Source of the DNA: a virus
Reading direction: 5' to 3' (one strand)
Virus record (IMG/VR): IMGVR_UViG_3300036719_003814
Span: 1 to 20,655 of that record
Length of the DNA stretch: 20,655 nucleotides
The translations under genes were made by a program, and so were the position numbers. The notes beneath the pieces were generated by a model. It did not search any database. It had not been told where the DNA came from and worked only from the letters and a program-made list of their open reading frames with translations. Of this stretch, positions 15,249 to 20,655 are shown one piece after another. The stretch's first letter is position 1. Each line of letters opens with the position of its first letter.

Positions 15249-16325
15249 TCAGGCGGCGACCATGTTGAGGAGCTTGCCGGCGCGACGTTCCAAATCCACG
15301 CGGGCATCGACATAATCAAAGCCGCGTGCGTATGCCGTGAGACCTTGCACTAAATCCCACAGCGTCGCGCATTGCCCCTCCTCGCGCATCGCGGTAGCAA
15401 GCGCCTCCTTAAGTTCGCTGCGCGTAATTTTCTGCGGGCTGACTAGCTTCATCACGTCGTCCATTTCCTTTGGAAGCGCGTGCGACATGGCGCGGCGGAT
15501 GGTCGCCTCTTCCATAGCGGCGCTGCTCTCGGCGTATGCCACAAGCGCGGGCGTCGCCTCGCTGTCGAAGCGATAGGGACCGCCCTGCGTGTGCTTGATC
15601 GTAAGCGTGTTCACGTTTTGCGCGCCCCACACGATATGGTTGCCGCAAACCTCGTTGAACAGGAACGTCGTCAGCCCAAACGTGCGAGCGCCGACTTCGG
15701 AATTCCACACGAAGAAACCGCGATTGAGTTTGGCGCGTGGGCCGACGTCAAGGCGCGAGCCGCCGTCGATCATGAACATGAACACGTCGCGGTCGCTGGC
15801 GTAAAGACCGCTCGGCTTGATCGTGCCGGTGGCGAGGTCATACGCCTTAGGATTGAAAAAGCGCCCGCCCGTGCGCTCAACGATGCGTCCGACCGTATCG
15901 ACGCAATCAGCGTCCCAAATGCGCCCGTAGGTGGGGCTAGTGACGGCTTGCAGCGTGTTCAGACCTTCATCGCGGCTGACGGTCATAAATTTGACGGCAT
16001 CGCGCGGTGCGTTCTGAATTCCGTGGTTGAGCGCCGGCACGAGAATGTCGTCAGGCAGCGTGCGAAGGTAGCTGGCAGGCGCCTTGAGCAGACCGGCGAA
16101 TTGCGAAAACGCCCAATGTGAGGGAGCAGACGGAACGATGGCGGAATTGACGGCAAGCTGCCCGTCTCGCACCTCGACGTGAACGCGAGACAGATCAACA
16201 TCGACAGAGCGCGAGCGCAGGCGGCGCGCATTGACCGACTCTTTGAGGTCGGCGAGATTGGTGAAACGCTGATCTTGCGGGCGGCTCGCCCATTGGCGAG
16301 AAGCGGTCATGAGGTTCGTGGACAT
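15249..16325 (-). CDS. DUF932-family protein
   Basis: This 358-residue protein matches the DUF932 family, common in phages and plasmids and of unknown role. Typical pieces are SHWAFSQFAGLLKAPASYLR, TSPTYGRIWDADCVDTVGRI, DVFMFMIDG, LNRGFFVWNSEVGARTFGL and EVCGNHIVWGA, followed by a C-terminal helical part (KALATAMREEGQ-like, then LWDLVQGLTAYARGFDY). Family members are expressed early, often beside recombination genes. Here the gene is flanked on each side by a copy of a GC-rich repeat. The start ATG follows AATCAAAAAATACC and has no Shine-Dalgarno sequence. Confidence 0.92.
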   Translation of the reverse strand: MSTNLMTASRQWASRPQDQRFTNLADLKESVNARRLRSRSVDVDLSRVHVEVRDGQLAVNSAIVPSAPSHWAFSQFAGLLKAPASYLRTLPDDILVPALNHGIQNAPRDAVKFMTVSRDEGLNTLQAVTSPTYGRIWDADCVDTVGRIVERTGGRFFNPKAYDLATGTIKPSGLYASDRDVFMFMIDGGSRLDVGPRAKLNRGFFVWNSEVGARTFGLTTFLFNEVCGNHIVWGAQNVNTLTIKHTQGGPYRFDSEATPALVAYAESSAAMEEATIRRAMSHALPKEMDDVMKLVSPQKITRSELKEALATAMREEGQCATLWDLVQGLTAYARGFDYVDARVDLERRAGKLLNMVAA

Positions 16326-16378
16326 GGTATTTTTTGATTGGGCTGCTTCGGATGCTTCGTCGGAATGACGGGAGCTGT

Positions 16379-16434
16379 CGTCTGCCGCACCGTGCTCCCA
16401 CCGCGCAGGGCGCGGGAGGAGGGCGGTGGGTCAG
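16379..16434. repeat. GC-rich intergenic repeat, copy B (before DUF932)
   Basis: This block lies just upstream of the DUF932 gene and resembles copy A. It has TGTCG, TGCCGCACCGTGC, then a hairpin (CCGCGC, loop AGG, GCGCGG), then GGGAGG and TCAG. The hairpin sequences differ, but each still pairs, as expected when structure matters more than sequence. The last bases run into the end of the neighbouring gene. Confidence 0.6.
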
Positions 16435-16763
16435 TCTTTTGAGACGCTCTCTGGAACTTTGCGGATCGCATACACTGGCCGAGCGTATTCGCCGTGGCGG
16501 CAAACGTAAGTTCCGGCGAAACTGTACTTGCCCGACGCGTTTTCTTCGCAGCCCATCGCGGTGTCGTAATTCCATTCGTCCCTCTCTTCGCAAAGGTGAG
16601 CAGCCGCCTCTTCGCGGCTCGCGAACTCCAGCCGATCGCCGGCCTGATCGCGGAGCGCGCCATTTTGCGGTGCGCCGTAGGTGCCGACGTAGTAAAAAAA
16701 CTCGGCGCGGATGTAGTAGCTGACGGCCGGTTTCGCGACAGATTCGTTGATCGTGGAGGTCAT
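16431..16763 (-). CDS. first gene of the early operon, unknown function
   Basis: This 110-residue protein starts at ATG 16763, after the leader ACCAACCAACTCCA; a longer reading from 16829 is possible but its extra part is Pro/Arg-rich and looks non-coding. It has aromatic-rich strands (AVSYYIRAEFFYYVGTYG), a helix (FASREEAAAHLCEERDEW), and a Cys-containing part (YDTAMGCEENASGKYSFAG, TYVCRHGEYA). It is not recognised. As the promoter-proximal gene of the minus operon it might act against host defences or control, which is speculation. Confidence 0.55.
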   Translation of the reverse strand: MTSTINESVAKPAVSYYIRAEFFYYVGTYGAPQNGALRDQAGDRLEFASREEAAAHLCEERDEWNYDTAMGCEENASGKYSFAGTYVCRHGEYARPVYAIRKVPESVSKD

Positions 16764-16962
16764 TGGAGTTGGTTGGTTTCTCGGGTCGGGTTTCTGCGGG
16801 AATCGCAGAGTGGAATCGCCTCGATGCACATACCAAATCCCATTGCTTGCACGATGTAAACAACATTCTGCAAGTAATGGAAAATTGTTTCCCTTGGCTC
16901 CTAAAACGCACGAAAATGCTTGCGCAATCCCAAGTCATTCGTCCTATTTCCCTCATCAGGCA
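16764..16962. other. intergenic region upstream of the early operon, no gene seen
   Basis: No credible coding region lies in this part of the 744-base gap. It must hold the promoter of the minus operon, but no convincing -35/-10 pair was found on either strand. Two related motifs are seen, ATTGCTTGCACGATG (16843-16857) and AATGCTTGCGCAATC (16915-16929); the second includes the palindrome TTGCGCAA. The 8-mer GCACGATG (16849-16856) recurs at 16963-16970 and, inverted, at 17068-17075. These could be binding sites for a phage regulator. Confidence 0.4.
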
Positions 16963-17482
16963 GCACGATGAATTATGAACCGGCTCACTCTTTGCGGAGT
17001 GGGCCGGCTTCATTTTTAGAGTTTACAACGGTGCCTCGACAGGCTTGGTTGCGTTCACGACCTAATTCATCGTGCGTAGGCTCCTCGCAACGGAGCGACC
17101 TCCCAGCCGTTAGCGCGACTAGGAGTTGCTGAGATTCGGGGCAACGTCGCCGACTGACGACCACAGGTGGATTTGGCGAGATTTCCGAAAGGGTATCGAC
17201 AAGACACTCCGAGCGTAAAAAGCGGTGAAGGACTCACCGGAAAATCTGGCAACTCTTAAAACCGTGAACCTCAGAAGCTCACGAGTCGCCGGCCAAGTTG
17301 GGAGTCTTAAAAAACTTGCACGGGCGCCAGCCCGTATGCAATAAAGTCGTTGTGCGCGTTTCACAAAAACGAGCAACGCAAACACCAATTTCAGCGCCTG
17401 CGATGGTAGCCGTATCTCAGTGGCCGAACGCCACCCGCCTTCAACAAATGCGCAGCGAGAGTAGCGGGCGCTGGATCTCGCT
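16963..17482 (+). ncRNA. candidate large structured RNA or structured late leader
   Basis: About 520 bases without a gene fold into many strong helices on paper. A perfect 13-bp helix (16963-16975 with 17063-17075) encloses an 11-bp hairpin (16980-16990/16997-17007). Further on are 17115-17119/17146-17150 stacked on 17125-17129/17141-17145; a long-range helix 17180-17187/17239-17247 around a 6-bp hairpin (17223-17239, sharing its last base); hairpins 17263-17283, 17294-17318 and 17320-17335; a two-part hairpin 17348-17378; and a 12-bp helix 17390-17401/17464-17475 around hairpin 17420-17434. A-rich unpaired stretches and a GAAA loop (CCGAAAGG) lie between. No match to tRNA, tmRNA, group I or group II introns could be made. 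Size and phage setting recall ornate RNAs such as GOLLD and ROOL, but I cannot place it in either. Strand and ends are inferred from the plus gene that follows. Confidence 0.55.
16980..17017 (+). terminator. strong hairpin with a T-rich tail
   Basis: CCGGCTCACTC (16980-16990) pairs along all 11 bases with GAGTGGGCCGG (16997-17007), one pair being a wobble, with loop TTTGCG. The tail is CTTCATTTTT. It has the shape of a plus-strand terminator, yet no plus-strand gene precedes it within the gap; it also sits inside the 13-bp helix 16963-17075. It may therefore be part of a structured RNA, or may end a short plus-strand transcript. Confidence 0.5.
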
Positions 17483-17490
17483 CGGGTTTT
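17454..17490 (+). terminator. hairpin with TTTT just before the protease gene
   Basis: AGCGAGA (17454-17460) pairs with TCTCGCT (17476-17482), followed by CGGGTTTT. The loop bases 17464-17475 are those used in the 12-bp helix with 17390-17401, so the two forms cannot easily exist together. This resembles a terminator/antiterminator pair or a structured RNA end. The T run is short, so activity is uncertain. Confidence 0.35.
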
Positions 17491-17507
17491 GACGCGCGCG
17501 TTGTGGC

Positions 17508-18512
17508 ATGACCACGACTAAGCAGCACGCCTTCGCCACGCAGTTCACCGGCTCTGTCGATAAAGTCGCCGGAATCATTCGCGGCGTGGCCGTAATCACG
17601 GAAGGCGTCGCCAAGGGACACGGCGAGCACATCGACGCCATCACGCTTTCGCAGGTTGCGGAATGCGCGCGGAATTTTGCAGGCGGGTTGAAGGTAGTGG
17701 ACCGACACACCAAAAGCTCGGATTCCATTTTTAGCACGACCGGCACGCTGCGCAATTTTCGAGTCGAGGACGGCAAGGTGCGCGCCGATCTGCACATCTT
17801 GGCGACCGAGCCAAATCGCGACAAGCTCCTCGAAATGGCGGAGACGATGCCCGACACGTTTGGCTTAAGCATTGCGTTCAGCGGTCCGACCGAGACGCGC
17901 GACGGGCGCAACTTCGCTCGTTGCACCGAGATTTACAACGCGGCGCTGGTCGATGTTCCTGCCGCAAATCCCACCGGGCTTTTCTCGGCAATGGTTAGCG
18001 TCGAGACCGAAGTGGAAGTTGACGCAGGCGGCGCAAGTAACATTTCACCCATGACGCCTGAAGAAATTCTCAAACAATGCGCCGCGCTCATCGCCTCCGC
18101 TACGACCGAAATGACTTCGCGCTTGGCTGCGGCTGAGACGAAACTTGCGGCGATGGAGGGCGGCGTGAAGTCGGCCTCTGATGGCTTGATTGAATGTTCT
18201 GCGAAGCTCGACGCTTCCGTGAAAGAGTTTTCTGCGAAGCTCGGCGACGAAAACAAACGCATTGAGCTTACCGCGCAGACCGTCGCAAAGGAATTTGCTA
18301 AGCACGTTGGCACCTCTGCCGGCGTGCGCACCGATGGCGGCGGCGCTCCCGTTGTCAGCGCGCCTAGCGCCGCTGACAATTTCGAGACTGTCGCCAAGAA
18401 GCATTTCGCCTCTACCAAATCGCAGGTCAAAGCTTTCTCGCTCGCCATGTCCGAAGACCCGAAGGGCTACGCGGCTTTCCGCGCCGCCAACCGCGACCTT
18501 AAGTTCGCCTGA
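17508..18512 (+). CDS. prohead protease fused to scaffold
   Basis: This 334-residue protein joins a capsid-assembly protease with a scaffold. The protease half has GGLKVVDRHTKS (His67) and MPDTFGLSIAFSG (Ser121), followed by EIYNAALVDVPAANPTGLFS, the usual order of the prohead protease fold. From about residue 180 the protein becomes a long helix with coiled-coil pattern and ends in a basic part, as in scaffolds that fill the procapsid. Such proteases cut themselves, the scaffold and the capsid. The ATG at 17508 is the only start after the in-frame TAG near 17407; no Shine-Dalgarno sequence is visible. The gene opens the capsid operon directly after the structured region. Confidence 0.85.
   Translation: MTTTKQHAFATQFTGSVDKVAGIIRGVAVITEGVAKGHGEHIDAITLSQVAECARNFAGGLKVVDRHTKSSDSIFSTTGTLRNFRVEDGKVRADLHILATEPNRDKLLEMAETMPDTFGLSIAFSGPTETRDGRNFARCTEIYNAALVDVPAANPTGLFSAMVSVETEVEVDAGGASNISPMTPEEILKQCAALIASATTEMTSRLAAAETKLAAMEGGVKSASDGLIECSAKLDASVKEFSAKLGDENKRIELTAQTVAKEFAKHVGTSAGVRTDGGGAPVVSAPSAADNFETVAKKHFASTKSQVKAFSLAMSEDPKGYAAFRAANRDLKFA
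18051..18512 (+). CDS. probable nested scaffold protein (internal start)
   Basis: Within the protease gene, in the same frame, ATG at 18051 (Met182) begins MTPEEILKQCAAL just where the protease domain ends and the helical scaffold begins. Lambda makes its scaffold (Nu3) from such an internal start in gene C. The leader TTCACCC matches the ACC-type leaders of other starts in this window. The product would have 153 residues. It is an inference from layout. Confidence 0.5.
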   Translation: MTPEEILKQCAALIASATTEMTSRLAAAETKLAAMEGGVKSASDGLIECSAKLDASVKEFSAKLGDENKRIELTAQTVAKEFAKHVGTSAGVRTDGGGAPVVSAPSAADNFETVAKKHFASTKSQVKAFSLAMSEDPKGYAAFRAANRDLKFA

Positions 18513-18566
18513 TCGTTTCGACACAGCACCGCCCGCACCTTCACCGCTCGCTAACCACTCGCTCAC

Positions 18567-18962
18567 ATGGCCACCGCCAATAATCTCACCCGCACTTTCC
18601 CGGTCACCGTTGCCATGAGCAAAGGGACTGTGGTCCAGCTTCACACTGACGGCAACATTCGCCCGAACCCAATCAATCAGTTCGGCATCGGCGTGCTGCT
18701 TGAGGACGTAACCGCTAACGCCTACGAAAACCCCGCCGTCCGACTTTGGGGCGCCGGCACCGTTCCCGTCAGTGTCACCGGCACGCCGCTTACCGCTGGC
18801 AATCTGGTGTATGCCGTCACGGGTGGACAGGTCGCCGGTACCAATGGATTTGTCGGCACGACTAACGGTGGCCGCATCGTCGGCTCCATTGTTGAGACGA
18901 CCGGCAACACGCAGAACGGCAATCTGTTTGAGGTTCAGATGTTCACGAGCATCGGCGCCTAA
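18567..18962 (+). CDS. capsid decoration protein
   Basis: This 131-residue protein lies between the protease/scaffold and the major capsid gene, the place of gpD in lambda-like phages. It is made of strands and turns rich in Gly, Thr and Val (TRTFPVTVAMSKGTVVQLHT, FGIGVLLEDVTANAYENPAV, VPVSVTGTPLTAGNLVYAVT). This pattern is seen in decoration proteins of the DUF2190 type, which cement the expanded capsid. The start is ATG after CTCGCTCAC. The identity rests on position and pattern. Confidence 0.75.
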   Translation: MATANNLTRTFPVTVAMSKGTVVQLHTDGNIRPNPINQFGIGVLLEDVTANAYENPAVRLWGAGTVPVSVTGTPLTAGNLVYAVTGGQVAGTNGFVGTTNGGRIVGSIVETTGNTQNGNLFEVQMFTSIGA

Positions 18963-19009
18963 TTTCGACACGCACCGCAACCATCACCAGCAGCTAAACA
19001 CCTTTCACC

Positions 19010-19981
19010 ATGCAATCACTCGGCGGAACTCAACTTCGTGCAGACCTTCGCGGCGTCGCGGAGGAAGCTTACCTTCAAAGCGAACTTTACATCGGACCGA
19101 AGGTTTTGCCTCCGCTTCCGGTGACTGCGAAAGCGGGGCAATATCCCTACATCTCCGTGACCTCTGGCTCGCTCCTCCGCAATGAGGTGAAGCGCCGTGG
19201 CCCAAGCGCGAACTACGCGCGCATTGCCCGTTCGTTTTTCTCTGACAACTACACCTGTCAGGAATACGGAATCGAAACGCCGGTTGATGATTCCAATGCC
19301 GCTGACGTCGCGCGCTTTTTCCCGCTGGAAGCTACCGAGACGCGCCGCGCGCTCGGACAGGTGCAGCTTGCGCACGAAATTCGTGTTGCCGCTAAGGTGT
19401 TTGACCCTGCGGTGTTCTCGCTGACGACCTCGGCGACCGCCTACACCACCACGAATCTTTCGACGTTCGACCTTGGCCTTGACATTGACACCGCCAAGCA
19501 GGCGATTCAAGGGCGCGGCGAATCAACCGAAGGACTCACCGCCGTCATGTCGCTTGCGATGTTCAATCGCGTTCGCGCCTCGACTCGCATCCAGAACCGC
19601 ATCCGTGGCACGATCTCGACCGACTCTCAGCTTGTTCTTACCCGCGAGGCGCTGGCGCAGTGTCTCGACCTTAAAGAAGTGCTTGTAGGCGCCGCCGCCT
19701 ACGACACGTCCAAACAGGGCGCCGCGTCGCCGGTTATGTCCAGCATTTGGGGTGACACCTATGTGTGGCTCGGTCGTTGCGTTCCCGGTGGCACGCAGGA
19801 GCAATACTTCAACGGCTCCACGGGCTTCACGCTCTTTTGGAACGAGGACGCCTCCATTTTCCAAGTGGAAAGCTACCGCGAGGAAGACATTCGCAGCGTC
19901 ATCATCCGCGCTCGGCAGAACGTCGCCGAAAAAGTTGTTATGGCTTCGGGCGCACAGTTGCTGGTCACGCAATTCACCTGA
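19010..19981 (+). CDS. major capsid protein, lambda E-like
   Basis: This 323-residue protein fits the lambda gpE family in length and in typical pieces: the N-terminal RADLRGVAEEAYLQSELYIG and KVLPPLPV, GQYPYISVTSGS, ETPVDDSNAADVARFFPLEA, a later DLGLDIDTAKQAIQ, VLVGAAAYDTSKQG, IWGDTYVWLGRCVPGG and the C-terminal YREEDIRSVIIRARQNVAEK. It forms the shell, has the HK97 fold as a family trait, and is assembled on the scaffold encoded just before. A strong terminator follows 22 bases after the stop. The ATG follows CTTTCACC without a Shine-Dalgarno sequence. Confidence 0.92.
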   Translation: MQSLGGTQLRADLRGVAEEAYLQSELYIGPKVLPPLPVTAKAGQYPYISVTSGSLLRNEVKRRGPSANYARIARSFFSDNYTCQEYGIETPVDDSNAADVARFFPLEATETRRALGQVQLAHEIRVAAKVFDPAVFSLTTSATAYTTTNLSTFDLGLDIDTAKQAIQGRGESTEGLTAVMSLAMFNRVRASTRIQNRIRGTISTDSQLVLTREALAQCLDLKEVLVGAAAYDTSKQGAASPVMSSIWGDTYVWLGRCVPGGTQEQYFNGSTGFTLFWNEDASIFQVESYREEDIRSVIIRARQNVAEKVVMASGAQLLVTQFT

Positions 19982-20003
19982 GCTTGGGTTGTTGTTTCAA
20001 CAA

Positions 20004-20031
20004 GCCGCCCCGAAAACGGGGCGGCTTTTTT
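20004..20031 (+). terminator. Rho-independent terminator after the capsid gene
   Basis: GCCGCCCCG (20004-20012) pairs fully with CGGGGCGGC (20017-20025) around the loop AAAA, followed by TTTTTT (20026-20031). Flanking AA/TT pairs lengthen it. It ends the protease to capsid transcript. Confidence 0.95.
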
Positions 20032-20039
20032 GTGGGCGC

Positions 20040-20270
20040 ATGATGAAACGTCGTGACAAAGCTGGCGACGTGTGGTTTGCGTTGCTTATGGCGAAAACGA
20101 CAAAACGGGCTGACCTCGCGCCTGTCTCTAAAACTTTTCGGATAAACCGTGTGCAGCTTCCGACTCAGCGAGTAAAGCCAGAGACAATTGCGAAACTAGA
20201 ACGAATGCGCCCAACGCATCGCGGACTTGGTAAGGCGATTGATTTTGCCGTGGAAGGAGCAAAGGAATGA
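20040..20270 (+). CDS. small basic protein, possible ribbon-helix-helix
   Basis: This protein has 76 residues if read from ATG 20040 or 60 from ATG 20088 (MAKTTKRAD), and the shorter form looks more natural. A strand with RINRVQLPTQRVKPETIAKL is followed by HRGLGKAIDFAVEGAKE; this strand-helix-helix order is like small ribbon-helix-helix DNA-binding proteins. The stop overlaps the start of the next gene (ATGA). The family is not certain. Confidence 0.5.
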   Translation: MMKRRDKAGDVWFALLMAKTTKRADLAPVSKTFRINRVQLPTQRVKPETIAKLERMRPTHRGLGKAIDFAVEGAKE

Positions 20271-20655
20271 GCACGCCAAAGATTTCGTTGTGCTGCATCA
20301 CGGGCAATGAAGAGCCAGCGGTCATTGGGTTTCTCGACTCGTTTGCTGGCGCCTTTGACGAGTTGTGTTTAGTGCGCGCCGTAGGCAGCGTCACGCCAGA
20401 CCGCACGCTGTCGCTTGCAAAAGAATGGTGCCGGAAGAATAACAAAAAGTGCGCGCTGGGTGTTTACGAAAACGCGCTAGGCGAAACGCGCGATTGGCCG
20501 CACGTCGATGACTTTGCGGCGGCGAGAAATCAGGCATGGTCAATGGCAACGGGCGATTGGCAACTGTGGGCCGACCTTGATGACTTGCTCGTGCCTGCAG
20601 GCAAGGACGCACCGGGCGGCGCGGAACTTATTCGCCTGTGTGCAGGCGCCGACAC
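20267..20655 (+). CDS. glycosyltransferase, family 2 type (3' end missing)
   Basis: Visible are 129 residues of a protein that runs off the window. It starts MSTPKISLCCITGNEE, continues with VIGFLDSFAGAFDELCLVRA and GSVTPDRTLSLA, then HVDDFAAARNQAWSMATGDW and QLWADLDDLLVP. The nucleotide-sugar binding strand, the aspartate region and the DLDD (DxD-type) metal motif are those of GT-A, family 2 enzymes. The ATG overlaps the previous stop and has AAAGGA just before it. Phage enzymes of this kind modify virion proteins, host surface sugars or DNA bases; which applies is unknown. Confidence 0.85.
   Translation, partial: MSTPKISLCCITGNEEPAVIGFLDSFAGAFDELCLVRAVGSVTPDRTLSLAKEWCRKNNKKCALGVYENALGETRDWPHVDDFAAARNQAWSMATGDWQLWADLDDLLVPAGKDAPGGAELIRLCAGAD

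Noticed and set aside
16847-16875. Sigma-70-like promoter from TTGCAC (16847).
   Set aside because: No acceptable -10 box lies 16-18 bases downstream.
16195-17013. Minus-strand 272-residue reading frame across the DUF932 start and the gap.
   Set aside because: It overlaps real genes in another frame, is Arg/Pro/Ser-rich without domain features, and crosses the hairpins.
17100-17300. Possible group I intron core, because of GACTA/GACTGACG-like pieces and a GNRA loop.
   Set aside because: No consistent P3/P7/P8 set could be drawn and no interrupted gene surrounds the region.
17320-17362. Resemblance to a group II intron domain V (GCCCGTATGCAATAAAGTCG).
   Set aside because: The two sides do not pair in the needed way, the first part is better used in a plain hairpin, and no intron-encoded protein or split gene is present.
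17404-17475. tRNA-like stretch with ATCTCAGTGGCCGAACGCCAC resembling a D arm.
   Set aside because: There is no T-arm GTTCGA motif, no proper acceptor stem and no 7-base anticodon loop in the right place.
17119-17492. Short frames on both strands (89 and 64 residues) within the structured region.
   Set aside because: They have no domain, no good start signal and unstable composition; the pairing evidence is stronger than coding evidence.

Overview
The window is a piece of a tailed double-stranded DNA phage or prophage with lambda-type head genes. The terminase is GpA-like, and there is a gpW-like joining protein, a lambda-family portal, a protease/scaffold, a decoration protein and a lambda E-like major capsid protein. 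No integrase, repressor of known family, host gene or tRNA is visible, so phage versus prophage cannot be decided. Base composition is moderately GC-rich. Most starts lack a Shine-Dalgarno sequence and carry an A/C-rich leader, often reading ACC just before ATG. That, with small exported proteins in the style of Verrucomicrobiota, makes a host in or near that phylum a tentative guess only.

Layout. (1) 2-3310, plus strand: 3' part of the terminase large subunit, gpW-like protein, portal. (2) 3322-6894, plus: a coil/binding-domain protein, an 802-residue repetitive fibre-like protein with a Sec signal peptide, and a small protein with a signal peptide. (3) 6904-8360, plus: a tight run of five genes, mostly joined by ATGA overlaps, that looks like a lysis cassette (cysteine-peptidase-like protein, two lipoproteins, a holin-like Gly/Ala protein, a membrane/coiled-coil protein). 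(4) 16763 down to 8326, minus: a compact early operon of eighteen genes with DUF932, ERF annealing protein, YqaJ exonuclease, two HNH nucleases, small HTH proteins and many unknowns. (5) 16764-17507: no gene, but dense strong base-pairing on the plus strand, the best candidate here for an undescribed element (large structured RNA or late leader). (6) 17508-20655, plus: protease with a probable nested scaffold, decoration protein, major capsid protein, terminator, a small possible ribbon-helix-helix protein, and the start of a glycosyltransferase.

How it fits together. The minus operon would supply recombination and replication functions. The plus genes package DNA, build heads and lyse the cell. 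The gene order is unusual: protease, scaffold and capsid normally follow the portal directly, but here about 14 kb of fibre, lysis and early genes lies between them. The structured region sits exactly where divergent early (minus) and capsid (plus) transcription must start, so a control role for the late genes is the most economical guess. A free-standing phage RNA is the alternative.
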